A model generated the notes under the pieces. The model was not told where the DNA came from, did not search any database, and saw only the letters and a program-made list of their open reading frames with translations. The translations under genes and the position numbers were made by a program. Of a stretch of DNA of 64,000 nt, positions 46,558-55,051 are shown in pieces (position 1 is the first letter of the stretch; each line of letters opens with the position of its first letter). The stretch is from JACCXG01 sp963785755 (GTDB lineage: Bacteria > Acidobacteriota > Vicinamibacteria > Vicinamibacterales > 2-12-FULL-66-21), in NCBI GenBank assembly GCA_963785755.1, contig CAWAXG010000040.1, positions 62,001-126,000 of the forward strand, in the 5' to 3' direction.

Positions 46558-48597
46558 TCAGCGCTGTTCGGCGCCGTGTGTAGTCCGCAACGCGTTCACG
46601 ATCGCATCCATCGCCGCCTGCACGTCTTCATCGGTCAGCGTGCGGTCATGCGCCCGGAACGTGAGCCGCAGCGAAAGGCTGATCTTCTCCTGCGGCACGC
46701 CCTTCCCAGTGTAGCGATCGAACTCGACGATGGAAACCAGCGTCGATGGCGCTGCCGAACGGATAGTGCCACGAACCGCGCTCGCAGGCAAGGCTTCCGC
46801 AACCAGAATCGAAAGGTCGCGGACGATGGCCGGATAGCGAGGTAGTGACTCTGCTTTCAGGTCGTCTCCGGCGGCGAGCGTGAAGAGCAAGTTGAGATCG
46901 ATCTCTGCCGCATAGAGTTCTTCAGCCGGCGGAAACCCGCGCGCATCGGCGAGCGCGGGGACGAGCTGACCGGCGACGCCAATCGAGACGGCGCGGTCGC
47001 CAGCGCCGCGGGCATGGACCTCCGCCGCTCGCCCGCGGACGAGGTACGGCCGCTCAGCGGCAGCGAATTCCACGTCGACACCATACGCGCGGCCGACGTG
47101 CTCGATGACGCCCTTGATGTCGGAGAAGTCGACGGCGCGGGTCGGCGCGGACCAGTGCGGACCATCGGCCGCGCCGCTCCAGATCAGCGCCGCGGCACGT
47201 CCTTCGCCGCTGCCGGCAGAGAATCGGCTGCCAATCTCGAAGAGCTGGATGTCCTTGCGCGCCCGGCGCCGGTTGTGGGCCGACGAATCGAGCAGGCCCG
47301 GCAGCAGCGACGGCCGGAGCACGGCGTACTTTTCCGACAGCGGATTCGCGATCGCTGCCGGTTCAGCTCCGTCGCTGAAGGGCAGCGCGGCCTCCCGCTC
47401 GATGAACGCGAACGTCATGGCTTCGGAAAAGCCGCTCGCGGTGAGCAGCTGCCGCAGCGTCCGCTCGCGGGCGATGTTCGAATCGGGCGGTGGCTGAGCC
47501 GCTGTGAGCGCGGGAAATGTCGCGGGGATGCGATCGAACCCGAAGTGGCGCCCGACCTCTTCGATGAGATCCGCCTCGCGGCTCACATCCACCCGAAACG
47601 TCGGCACCGTGACCGTCCAGCTGCCGTCCTCGCCGCGGACGTCGAATCCGAGTGGCGTCAGGATGCGAGGAACATCCTCCGCAGGCACGTCGATACCCAG
47701 CAGCCGCGCGATCCGATCGCGCCTGAGCCTGACCTGCTGCGCCGGTCGCGGCGCGGGGTATCGATCGATCAGCGGGCCCACCGCGCGTCCCGCGCCGATT
47801 CGTTCGAACAGGGCCGCCGCACGGGCGATCCCGGCCGGCGGCGTTCCGATGTCTCCGCCGCGTTCGAACCGGATCGAGGCCTCGGTCTTGAGGCCGAGCT
47901 CCTTGCTCGTGCGGCGCACCGACGGCGGATGAAAGTACGCGCTCTCAAGCGCCATTCGCGTGGTTCCCGCATCGATCTCCGAGTCGCGTCCGCCCATGAC
48001 GCCGGCCACCCCGACGGCACGCCGGGCGTCGGCGATCACCAGCATGTCCGCGCGCAGCGTCCGCTCCACGCCATCGAGCGTCCGCAGCATCTCTCCCGGG
48101 TTCGCCCGGCGGATCACGAGCCGCCGCTGCTCGAGCCGCGTCAAATCGAACGCGTGCATCGGCTGGCCCAGCTCGAGCATCACGTAGTTCGTGACATCGA
48201 CGATGTTGTTGATCGGGCGCACGCCGGCTGCCTCGAGCCGCTCGGCGAGCCATGCGGGCGAGGGACCGACGCGCACGTCGAAGACCTGCGCGCAGTAGCG
48301 GGGACAGAGGTCCACGTCGCGCACCTCGACCTCGACGGCCTCGTCACCGCTCACCGCCGGAGCGTCGAGCGACGTTCCTTTCAGCGGACTGTTCCAGATC
48401 ACCGACGCTTCGCGGGCGAGCCCGAGATGATTCAGGCAGTCCGGGCGGTTCGCGGTGATTTCGAAATCGATGACCGCGTGGCGCCCGCGCTCCACGGAGG
48501 CGACTTCGAACCCGCGCAGCGCGATCTCTGCCGCGACCTGATCGGGATCGTCGGGGATGTCCACGAACTCGCGCAGCCAGTCGTGCACGATCCTCAT
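46558..48597 (-). CDS. pheT: Phenylalanine--tRNA ligase beta subunit, short form
   Basis: 679 residues from ATG 48597, in an ATGA overlap with pheS. MRIVHDWLREFVDIP is the usual start, but it passes directly from GFEVASVERG to DFEITANRPDCLNHLG: the inserted EMAP/OB tRNA-binding domain of about 100 residues found in E. coli PheT is absent. B3/B4 editing region (INNIVDVTNYVMLELGQPMH), B5 (PAEDVPRILTPLGFDV) and the C-terminal FDX-ACB domain (YPAIVRDLSILVAEA) are present. With PheS it forms the heterotetramer charging tRNA-Phe. Confidence 0.96.
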   Translation of the reverse strand: MRIVHDWLREFVDIPDDPDQVAAEIALRGFEVASVERGRHAVIDFEITANRPDCLNHLGLAREASVIWNSPLKGTSLDAPAVSGDEAVEVEVRDVDLCPRYCAQVFDVRVGPSPAWLAERLEAAGVRPINNIVDVTNYVMLELGQPMHAFDLTRLEQRRLVIRRANPGEMLRTLDGVERTLRADMLVIADARRAVGVAGVMGGRDSEIDAGTTRMALESAYFHPPSVRRTSKELGLKTEASIRFERGGDIGTPPAGIARAAALFERIGAGRAVGPLIDRYPAPRPAQQVRLRRDRIARLLGIDVPAEDVPRILTPLGFDVRGEDGSWTVTVPTFRVDVSREADLIEEVGRHFGFDRIPATFPALTAAQPPPDSNIARERTLRQLLTASGFSEAMTFAFIEREAALPFSDGAEPAAIANPLSEKYAVLRPSLLPGLLDSSAHNRRRARKDIQLFEIGSRFSAGSGEGRAAALIWSGAADGPHWSAPTRAVDFSDIKGVIEHVGRAYGVDVEFAAAERPYLVRGRAAEVHARGAGDRAVSIGVAGQLVPALADARGFPPAEELYAAEIDLNLLFTLAAGDDLKAESLPRYPAIVRDLSILVAEALPASAVRGTIRSAAPSTLVSIVEFDRYTGKGVPQEKISLSLRLTFRAHDRTLTDEDVQAAMDAIVNALRTTHGAEQR

Positions 48598-49685
48598 GGC
48601 CGGAACTGCTCCAGGAAACGCAGGTCGTTCTCGTAGAACAGCCGGATGTCTTCGACGCCCCACTTGAGCAGCGCGATTCGCTCGATGCCCATCCCGAACG
48701 CGAAGCCGGTATAGCGATCGGGCGGGTAGCCGACGGCCTCGAAGACCGCCGGATGCACCATGCCGCTGCCGAGCACCTCGATCCACCCGGTGCGTTTGCA
48801 CATCGCGCATCCGCCTTCGCCCGGTCCGCCGGGCTTCGGCGGGACAAGGCCCGTGCCTCCGCAGGCGACGCAGCTGATGTCGAGCTCGGCGCTGGGCTCG
48901 GTGTAGGGGAAGAAGCTCGGACGGAGACGCACCTCCCGCGTGGCGCCGAAGAGCTCGCGCGCGAAGGCCGTCAGCGTCCCTTTGAGATCCCCGAGCGACA
49001 CGTTCTCGCCGACGACGAGGCCTTCCACCTGGGTGAACATCGGCGTATGCGTCAGATCGAACTGATCGCGCCGGTAGACGCGGCCCGGGGCGATCAGGCG
49101 CACCGGCGGCTGATGCTTCTCCATGTGCCGGATCTGCATGCCCGACGTATGCGTCCGCAGGAGCGTTGCCGCGGTCCCCGCCAGCGATCGGACGGTTGAC
49201 GCCAGATAGAGGGTGTCCTGCATGTCGCGCGCGGGATGTTCCTGCGGCATGTTGAGCGCTTCGAAGTTGTGGTAGTCGTCTTCGAGCTCGGGTCCTTCGA
49301 TCACCAGGAACCCGAAGCGCATGAAGATGGCCTCGATGCGTTCGCGGAGCAGGCTGAGCGGATGACGATGGCCGATCCGGGGCTGGCGCCCGGGCAGCGT
49401 GACATCAACGGCGCCTTTGGGCGCGCGCGCTTTCGCGGCTGCCTCGAGGCGTTCGTCGAGCGCGGTTTCGATCTGCGCCTTCAGCGAGTTGACGAGTTGG
49501 CCAAGACGGGGCCGCTCCTCGACCGGAGCGGAGGCCAGGGTTTTGAGCAGCGCCGAAACGAGGCCGCCCTTCCGCGACAAATACTTGTCGCGGACGATGC
49601 GGAGGTCGGCGTCCGTTCCCGCGCTGGCCAGATCCTGTTCGAATTGCTCGCGCAGGAAAGCGAGGGCCTGGACCGGATCCGACAT
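48594..49685 (-). CDS. pheS: Phenylalanine--tRNA ligase alpha subunit
   Basis: 363 residues. An N-terminal coiled coil (DLRIVRDKYLSRKGGLVSAL) precedes the class II core: HPLSLLRERIEAIFMRFGF, FEALNMPQEHPARDMQDTLY, TVRSLAGTAATLLRTHTSGMQ in pieces, RPSFFPYTEPSAEL and FGMGIERIALLKWGVEDIR. A four-Cys insert (CVACGG and CAMCKRTG) could bind zinc. pheS follows rplT by 5 bp and overlaps pheT. Confidence 0.97.
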   Translation of the reverse strand: MSDPVQALAFLREQFEQDLASAGTDADLRIVRDKYLSRKGGLVSALLKTLASAPVEERPRLGQLVNSLKAQIETALDERLEAAAKARAPKGAVDVTLPGRQPRIGHRHPLSLLRERIEAIFMRFGFLVIEGPELEDDYHNFEALNMPQEHPARDMQDTLYLASTVRSLAGTAATLLRTHTSGMQIRHMEKHQPPVRLIAPGRVYRRDQFDLTHTPMFTQVEGLVVGENVSLGDLKGTLTAFARELFGATREVRLRPSFFPYTEPSAELDISCVACGGTGLVPPKPGGPGEGGCAMCKRTGWIEVLGSGMVHPAVFEAVGYPPDRYTGFAFGMGIERIALLKWGVEDIRLFYENDLRFLEQFRP

Positions 49686-49690
49686 CCTCC

Positions 49691-50071
49691 TCAGGCGCGC
49701 GCGGACTTGGCTGGCACTGGCGCCGCGTCAGCCGCGGTCTTCGCCAGATGGGCGAACGCGGCGGGACTGGAGACGGCGAGATCGGCAAGCTGCTTTCGAT
49801 CGATGGGATTCCCGGCCGCCTTCAATCCGGCGATCAGCTGACGGTAGGTGATCCCGTTCTCGCGCGCGGCGGCATTGATGCGAACGACCCACAGCCGGCG
49901 GAAATCGCGCTTCTTGCGGCGCCGGCCGACGAACGCATACTTCAGCGCCGTGTCAACCGACTCCTTCGCTGAGCGATAGAGCTTGCTCTTGGTCTGATAG
50001 AACCCCTTCGCACGGGCGAGAAGCTTCTTCCGCTTCGCGCGCCGGACGTTCCCTCGTTTCACTCTCGGCAT
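49691..50071 (-). CDS. rplT: 50S ribosomal protein L20
   Basis: 126 residues: PRVKRGNVRRAKRKKLLARA, GFYQTKSKLYRSAKESVDTA, FRRLWVVRINAAARENGITY, AGNPIDRKQLADLA. The tail (PAAFAHLAKTAADAAPVPAK) is an Ala/Pro extension beyond the usual length of about 118. L20 binds 23S rRNA early in assembly and in some bacteria represses its own operon. Confidence 0.98.
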   Translation of the reverse strand: MPRVKRGNVRRAKRKKLLARAKGFYQTKSKLYRSAKESVDTALKYAFVGRRRKKRDFRRLWVVRINAAARENGITYRQLIAGLKAAGNPIDRKQLADLAVSSPAAFAHLAKTAADAAPVPAKSARA

Positions 50072-50106
50072 TGCGTCCTCTTCAACTCACTCGTCGATCC
50101 CGGGGC

Positions 50107-50131
50107 TGAACCCCTGAACCTTTGAACCTTT
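50107..50131. repeat. Short repeat of the CCTGAACCTTTGAACC type between rpmI and rplT
   Basis: The spacer holds TGAACCCCTGAACCTTTG then AACCTTTGG, the same words as the tandem array at 21291-21376. It separates two ribosomal protein genes by 62 bp, more than the other gaps in this operon. Confidence 0.7.
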
Positions 50132-50133
50132 GG

Positions 50134-50328
50134 TCAGTTCGGCATCATCCGCCGCAGCTTCGCCTGATCCGCGTCGGCCACGACCACGTTGCCGCGCAGC
50201 TTGCGTTTGCGCGCCCGGGTCTTGCTCGTGAGAATGTGCTGCTTGAAGGCGCTGGCGCGCACGAACTTGCCCGTGCCGGTCTTCTTGAACCGCTTGGCCG
50301 CGCCCCTGTGTGTCTTCAGTTTCGGCAT
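50134..50328 (-). CDS. rpmI: 50S ribosomal protein L35
   Basis: 64 residues: MPKLKTHRGAAKRFKKTGTG, FKQHILTSKTRARKRKLRG, ADQAKLRRMMPN, all typical. It starts 2 bp after the infC stop. L35 is a late-assembly protein of the large subunit. Confidence 0.97.
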   Translation of the reverse strand: MPKLKTHRGAAKRFKKTGTGKFVRASAFKQHILTSKTRARKRKLRGNVVVADADQAKLRRMMPN

Positions 50329-50330
50329 TC

Positions 50331-50930
50331 CTATTCCTTCTGTGTGGTCTCGCCCGCCGCTGCTTCCCGCGCCGGCTTCGGCGCCGTCCGCTTCGCGCCT
50401 GCACGCGCCGACAGGATCGTGTGCATCTGGTTGCCTTCCTGACGGGGCGCCGTTTCCGCGATGGCCGCCTCCGCCAGATCTTCGATCAGACGCTCGAGAA
50501 TGCGCCGGCCGATCTCCGGATGCGCCATCTCGCGGCCGCGGAAGAAAATCGTGGCCTTGACCTTGTCGCCGTCAGCCAGGAAGCGCTCGATGTGCTTCTT
50601 CTTGAACTGATAGTCGTGTTCGTCGACCTTCGGCCGGAACTTGATCTCCTTGACCTCGATGATCTTCTGGTGCTTCTTGGCCTGACGGGCGCGCTTCTGT
50701 TCCTGGTACTGATACCGCCCGAAGTCCATGATCCGGCACACCGGCGGGCTGGCCGTGGCCGCTATTTCCACCAGGTCCAGCCCTTTTTGCCGCGCTATCG
50801 TGAGCGCCTGCTGCGGCGGCATGATGCCCAGCTGCTGCCCGGTGTCGTCGATGACCCGCACTTCGCGGACCCTGATCCGTTCATTCACCCGCGTGCGGTC
50901 TTCCCGCCGGGGACTTCGGTCGAAAGCGAT
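50331..50930 (-). CDS. infC: Translation initiation factor IF-3, probable ATC start
   Basis: 199 residues if started at the ATC at 50928-50930, which follows GGAGG (50936-50940) at 5 nt. The next candidate, GTG 50888, lacks an SD and would remove IAFDRSPRREDRTR, which resembles the usual N-terminus before RVNERIRVREVRVID. Further motifs: GLDLVEIAATASPPVCRIMD, YQYQEQKRARQAKK, KVKATIFFRGREMAHPE. IF-3 rejects non-standard start codons, so an ATC start would give autorepression, as with AUU in E. coli. A 35-residue Ala/Lys-rich tail is unusual. Confidence 0.95.
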   Translation of the reverse strand: MAFDRSPRREDRTRVNERIRVREVRVIDDTGQQLGIMPPQQALTIARQKGLDLVEIAATASPPVCRIMDFGRYQYQEQKRARQAKKHQKIIEVKEIKFRPKVDEHDYQFKKKHIERFLADGDKVKATIFFRGREMAHPEIGRRILERLIEDLAEAAIAETAPRQEGNQMHTILSARAGAKRTAPKPAREAAAGETTQKE

Positions 50931-50935
50931 AGGAA

Positions 50936-50940
50936 CCTCC
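50936..50940 (-). promoter_or_regulatory. Ribosome-binding site fixing the ATC start of infC
   Basis: GGAGG on the minus strand, 5 nt before ATC 50930 and 12 nt after the thrS stop (50952). No comparable SD precedes the GTG at 50888. Confidence 0.75.
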
Positions 50941-50951
50941 GATGAAAAACG

Positions 50952-52937
50952 CTAGTTAGCGACTTCGGCCTTCACACCGACGGCTGCGGCTCCCGCTTCC
51001 GCGCGGGCCGGCGCCGCCGCCCGTGATTCCGCTTCCTTCACCGCCGCGGCGATGAAGTCCTCGGTCCGCTGCGCCCCCTGGTCCCCCGCGGCGCGGTGAC
51101 GCACGCCGACGGTGCCGTCAGAGGCCTCGCGATCCCCGACGACCAGCATGTAAGGGATCTTCTGAACCTGAGCTTCGCGGATCTTATAACCAATCTTTTC
51201 CTGACGCTCGTCGACGGTCGCCCGCAGACCGGCGGCGGCCAGGCGATCGCGCACCGATCGCGCATAGTCGAGGTGCCGGTCCGCAATCGGCAGGACCGTG
51301 GCCTGGACCGGGGCGAGCCACAGCGGGAACGCTCCCGCATAGTGCTCGATCAGCAGAGCGATGAACCGTTCGAAGCTCCCGAAAATGGCCCGATGGATGA
51401 CCACCGGCCGGTGCTCGGCGTTATCGGAGCCGATGTATTTCAGGTCGAAATTCTCGGGCTGCTGATAGTCGAGCTGGATCGTCGCGCACTGCCACTTCCG
51501 GCCAATCGCGTCGGTGATGTCGAAGTCAATCTTGGGCCCGTAGAACGCGCCGTCGCCTTCGTTCAGCGTATAGGCCATCCGGGCCCCTTCCAGCGCTTCC
51601 TTCAGCTGCGCTTCCGCGTGGTCCCAGGTCTTGATTTCTCCCAGGAACTCCGGCGGGCGGGTCGACAGCTTCGCCGTGTAGGCCAGGCCAAAGTCGGTGT
51701 AGACCCTCTGCACGAGACGAATCAGCCGCTCGACTTCCTCGGCGATCTGATCCTGCGTCACGAAGCAATGGGCGTCGTCCTGCGAGAACTGGCGGACGCG
51801 GGTGAGGCCCGACAGCACGCCCGACGCTTCGTTCCTGTGCAGCGCCGTCTGCTCGTGATAGCGAATCGGCAGATCCCGATAGCTCCGCACGTCGCTCGCG
51901 TAGGTCAGGAAGTGTCCCGGGCAGTTCATCGGCTTCATGCTCATCATCTCCCCTTCGGATTCGATGAGGAACATGTTCTCCCGGTAGTGCTTCCAGTGAC
52001 CCGATCGCTCCCACAGGGCCTTGTTGTAGACGAGGGGCGTCTTCACCTCCACGTAACCGGCCGGGAAGAGCACCTCGCGCATGTAGCTGGCGAGCGTGTT
52101 GTAGAGCGTCGTCCCGTTCGCGAGCCAGAACGCCGCACCCGGAGACCACTGGTGGAACGTGAACAGCCCGAGCTCTTTTCCGAGCTTCCGGTGATCGCGG
52201 CGCTTCGCCTCTTCAATCCGCTGCAGGTGCGTCTTCAGCTCCCCCTCGCTGAAGAACGCGGTCCCGTAGATGCGCTGCATCGGTTGATTGCGGGCATCGC
52301 CTTTCCAATACGCGTTGGACGTGCTCAGCAACTTGAACGCCTTGAGCCGGCCGGTCGAAGGCACGTGCGGCCCGACGCAGAAATCGACGAACGTCTCGCG
52401 ATCCTTGATCGCGTAACAGGACACGTCGGTGTCGGGCTGAGTCTTCTCTTCGATCAGCTGGACCTTGAGCGGCTCACCCTTCCCGGTGAAGAACTGCTTG
52501 GCTTCCTCGCGCGGGACCATCAGCCGTTCGTACACGAGATCCTGCGACGCGAGCTCCTTCATCTTTTTCTCGATGCGCTCGAGATCCTCGGGCACGAACG
52601 GCCGATCCACGACGAAGTCGTAGAAGAAGCCCTCATCCGTTGCGGGCCCGATGCCGCACTGCGCGCCCGGGAACAGCTGCGTGACCGCCGCGGCCATCAA
52701 GTGAGCCGTGCTGTGACGGTAGAGCGCGAGCGCCTCGGGGCTCGTCGAGGTCACGAGGCGGACCCGCGCGTCGGCGCCGAGCGGCGTCGAGAGATCGACG
52801 AGACGGTCGTCGACGACCGCCGCGAGCGCGGCGCGCGCCAGGCCGGCAGAGATCTGGCCGGCGATGTCAGCCGGCGTCGTGCCCACGGGCACCCGACGAC
52901 TGGCGCCGTCCGGAAGCGTGACGGTGATCTCGCTCAT
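50952..52937 (-). CDS. thrS: Threonine--tRNA ligase
   Basis: 661 residues: TGS domain (ITVTLPDGASRRVPVGTTPA), editing domain with HSTAHLMAAAV (HxxxH) and CYAIKDRETFVDFCVGPHVP, class II core with MSMKPMNCPGHFLTY (Cys zinc ligand), RYHEQTALHRNEASGVLSGL, RQFSQDDAHCF and HRAIFGSFERFIALLIEHY, then the anticodon-binding domain (LRATVDERQEKIGYKIREAQ). The last 40 residues are an Ala/Glu-rich tail. It is the first gene of thrS-infC-rpmI-rplT-pheST. Confidence 0.98.
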   Translation of the reverse strand: MSEITVTLPDGASRRVPVGTTPADIAGQISAGLARAALAAVVDDRLVDLSTPLGADARVRLVTSTSPEALALYRHSTAHLMAAAVTQLFPGAQCGIGPATDEGFFYDFVVDRPFVPEDLERIEKKMKELASQDLVYERLMVPREEAKQFFTGKGEPLKVQLIEEKTQPDTDVSCYAIKDRETFVDFCVGPHVPSTGRLKAFKLLSTSNAYWKGDARNQPMQRIYGTAFFSEGELKTHLQRIEEAKRRDHRKLGKELGLFTFHQWSPGAAFWLANGTTLYNTLASYMREVLFPAGYVEVKTPLVYNKALWERSGHWKHYRENMFLIESEGEMMSMKPMNCPGHFLTYASDVRSYRDLPIRYHEQTALHRNEASGVLSGLTRVRQFSQDDAHCFVTQDQIAEEVERLIRLVQRVYTDFGLAYTAKLSTRPPEFLGEIKTWDHAEAQLKEALEGARMAYTLNEGDGAFYGPKIDFDITDAIGRKWQCATIQLDYQQPENFDLKYIGSDNAEHRPVVIHRAIFGSFERFIALLIEHYAGAFPLWLAPVQATVLPIADRHLDYARSVRDRLAAAGLRATVDERQEKIGYKIREAQVQKIPYMLVVGDREASDGTVGVRHRAAGDQGAQRTEDFIAAAVKEAESRAAAPARAEAGAAAVGVKAEVAN

Positions 52938-52964
52938 GGATAGCTGAGAATGGATGTTCCTTGC

Positions 52965-53113
52965 GTAGCCCGCCCTCGCTTGCTTCGCGAGCGACGGCGC
53001 GCAACCTTCGCGTGGCTTGCCAATCCGCCTTCGCGCTCTGCGCTACGGCGGACGAGCCGCACATGGCTTGCCAACCGAAGCTCGCATCTGCGTGAGTTCC
53101 AGCGAGCGAAGGT
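52965..53113. repeat. Palindromic repeat block abutting the 3' end of tRNA-Val
   Basis: The units match those beside ssrA: CGCCTTCGCGCTCTGCGCTA with CGGCGGA (compare CGCCTTCGCCAAGGCTACGG), GGCTTGCCA twice, CCGAAGCTCG and GCAACCTTCGCG. The end nearest the tRNA reads GAGCGAAGGTTGG, where TGG is the encoded CCA; CCAACC and GGTTGG plus GCTCGC and GCGAGC can pair. Confidence 0.8.
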
Positions 53114-53190
53114 TGGTAGGCACGGGCAGACTCGAACTGCCGACCTCCTGCGTGTCAAGCAGGCGCTCTAACCAACTGAGCTACGCGCCT
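53114..53190 (-). tRNA. tRNA-Val (anticodon GAC)
   Basis: 77 nt. AGGCGCG pairs with CGTGCCT as the acceptor stem, followed by discriminator A and encoded CCA (53114-53116). D-arm AGCTCAGTTGGTTAGAGC, anticodon stem-loop CCTGCTTGACACGCAGG with GAC at 53154-53156, and T-arm GGCAGTTCGAACTGCC are all regular. Confidence 0.97.
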
Positions 53191-53225
53191 ATGTCTTGGA
53201 AACACTAGCCTTACCGAAAAGAGAC

Positions 53226-53255
53226 AGTGTAGCAGAGACGGACGAACCGAGACAA
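53226..53255 (-). promoter_or_regulatory. Predicted promoter of tRNA-Val
   Basis: TTGTCT (53250-53255) and TACACT (53226-53231) on the minus strand are 18 bp apart, placing the start about 30 nt before the mature tRNA 5' end. Confidence 0.5.
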
Positions 53256-53290
53256 GGCGGCGGGAGGGCGAGCCGGGAGAATCGTGCAGG

Positions 53291-53325
53291 GAAAAACAAG
53301 GGAAAAGGCCCGTCTCCTTCCCCCC
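53291..53325 (-). terminator. Possible rho-independent terminator of the HU gene
   Basis: Downstream of the HU stop the RNA reads GGGAAGG...CCTTTTCCC followed by TTGTTTTT. The stem is short and has a two-base bulge, so the call is tentative. Confidence 0.45.
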
Positions 53326-53346
53326 TTATCGAGCAGCCGGACGGAT

Positions 53347-53619
53347 CTAGTTCACCGCCGTCTTCAACGCCTTGCCGGCGCTGAACCGGACGACCCGGCG
53401 CTTGGGGATCTTGATCGCGGCGCCCGTCTGCGGGTTGCGGGCGGTGCGGGCTTTCCGCTGTGCGGTCTTGAACGTACCGAAGCCGACGAAGGTGATCGGC
53501 TGTCCCTTCTTCAGCGACTTGGTGATTCCTTCGATGAAGGAATCTACTGCCGCCGCCGCGTTCGCCTTCGTGATCCCCGTGTCCTGGGAAATCTTGGAGA
53601 TCAATTCCTGCTTGTTCAT
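53347..53619 (-). CDS. hup: HU-family DNA-binding protein
   Basis: 90 residues from ATG 53619, with GGAGGG four bases upstream. MNKQELISKISQDTGITKAN, GQPITFVGFGTFKTAQRKAR, TARNPQTGAAIKIPKRRVV and FSAGKALKTAV give the full HU pattern, including the beta-arm RNPQTG that inserts into the minor groove. It is a nucleoid protein transcribed alone from the promoter at 53694-53722. Confidence 0.96.
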   Translation of the reverse strand: MNKQELISKISQDTGITKANAAAAVDSFIEGITKSLKKGQPITFVGFGTFKTAQRKARTARNPQTGAAIKIPKRRVVRFSAGKALKTAVN

Positions 53620-53693
53620 GAGCCCTCCGAAACTGTGAACGGCGCGACGGGAGTAGTGTGCAGTCGCGCGCAAAATTGTGGTGTGCGCCAGCG

Positions 53694-53722
53694 GTTATAC
53701 GCTTGCGTTTCCGGTGTGTCAA
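53694..53722 (-). promoter_or_regulatory. Strong sigma70-like promoter of the HU gene
   Basis: TTGACA (53717-53722) and TATAAC (53694-53699) on the minus strand with a 17-bp spacer; the leader to ATG 53619 is about 65 nt. Confidence 0.75.
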
Positions 53723-53823
53723 TCATGAAACGCGGATCGACGCGCGGAAGATCGCGCGCGCCGCTGGCGGCGTGCAGGTGAAGGGAGGCGCGACGTGGTC
53801 GAACGGGCGCCAGAACGACGGCG

Positions 53824-54996
53824 CTACGCGGCTTTCTTGGTGCGGATGTGCCCGAGCGCGGCGTCGAGCATCACGTCTTTCTCCGGCGCGGGGCCGCCGA
53901 ATTCGACATCGGGTTCGTCGACGCGCACATCGGGTTCGATTCCGCGGCCGTGAATCGGATCGCCTGACGGAGTGAGATACCTCGCGTAGGTGAGCCACAG
54001 GCCGCGGTTTTCGGGCAGTTGCACGAGTTTCTGAAGTCCGGCTCGACCCAACGTGCGCTCGCCGACAACCTCGCCGCGCTTGTTGCCATCGAGTGCCGCG
54101 ATGAACAGCTCCGCCGCGCCCGACGTGCCGGTCGTGACGAGCAAGGTCACCGGCAGATCGATCACCGCGTCATTCGGACGAGCCGCAATCGTCTCGCGGT
54201 CGGCTTTGTCGCGACCCGCTTTCACTGCCAGCGTGCCCGACTTGACGAACGATCGAGCAGCCGCGATCCCGTTGTCGAGCGGACCCTCGGCGGTCCGGCG
54301 CAGATCGATCAGCAGAGACGTCGCGCCGCTCTTTGCGAGCTCGGCGCTGTGCTTCCGCAGTTCGTCGGGGGCGCCGCTCTGGAACGTGGAGATGCGGATG
54401 TAGCCGACATCGGTGCCGATCATCTTGGAGGTCACCGAGGTTCCAGCGGGTTTCTCGCGAACCAGCGTGATGTCGTGCGGCTCGGCGGCGTTTCCGCGAA
54501 TGACCGTCACCGTGACCTTCGATCCGGGCTGGCCGCGCAGCAGGCGTGACCCCTCGAAAACCGACATGTCGCGCGTCGGGCGGCCGTCGATCGCCCGGAC
54601 GAAATCACCGGTGTGGAGCCCGGCCTTCGCGCCGGGGGAGCCGTCACGCGCCGCGATGACGCGCAGGTAGTACTGTCTCGTCAGCTCGACGCCGACTTCC
54701 CCTTCGGGGAGGGCCTCGGCGGTGGCGACGGCGCGCAGCTGTTTCGGATCGAGATAGGCGGAATCCGGGTCCAGCCCATCAGCGAGGCCCCGCATCGCGC
54801 CTTCCATCGCGCGGTCGACCTTCACTTCTTCGACGTAGTTCGACATCACCAGCTGGATGACGTCCTCGAACACACGAAGGTGGCGGTACACGCGGTCGCC
54901 CGGAACGCGTTCCTGGCCCATCAAGCCGCCGACGATGACGAACGCGAGAACCGGCGTCGAGACGAGCAGGATCGACAATCGAGTCTTGGAAGTCAT
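53824..54996 (-). CDS. S41/CtpA-like protein with PDZ domain, catalytic dyad not conserved
   Basis: 390 residues from ATG 54996. A membrane anchor (LSILLVSTPVLAFVIVGGLM) precedes the CtpA helical region (FEDVIQLVMSNYVEEVKVDR, LADGLDPDSAYLDP), a PDZ domain (GAKAGLHTGDFVRAIDGRPT) and the S41 core (DVGYIRISTFQSGAPDEL, LLIDLRRTAEG). At the nucleophile position CtpA/Tsp have S-A-S/x-E with Ser three before Glu; here TSGAAEL has Gly there, with Ser one place earlier. The general-base Lys of TFGKGTVQ is Arg (TLGRAGLQ). It may be an inactive scaffold. EnvC-like and phosphatase-like envelope genes follow upstream. Confidence 0.85.
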   Translation of the reverse strand: MTSKTRLSILLVSTPVLAFVIVGGLMGQERVPGDRVYRHLRVFEDVIQLVMSNYVEEVKVDRAMEGAMRGLADGLDPDSAYLDPKQLRAVATAEALPEGEVGVELTRQYYLRVIAARDGSPGAKAGLHTGDFVRAIDGRPTRDMSVFEGSRLLRGQPGSKVTVTVIRGNAAEPHDITLVREKPAGTSVTSKMIGTDVGYIRISTFQSGAPDELRKHSAELAKSGATSLLIDLRRTAEGPLDNGIAAARSFVKSGTLAVKAGRDKADRETIAARPNDAVIDLPVTLLVTTGTSGAAELFIAALDGNKRGEVVGERTLGRAGLQKLVQLPENRGLWLTYARYLTPSGDPIHGRGIEPDVRVDEPDVEFGGPAPEKDVMLDAALGHIRTKKAA

Positions 54997-55051
54997 AGAG
55001 CAATTCGTAAGAGGACGGCGTCCGGCGGAAGGGCCAGGACACACCGGGAAG

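Noticed and set aside
51096..52943. Long open frame (615 codons) opposite thrS
   Set aside because: Same shadow composition; thrS has all family motifs on the minus strand.
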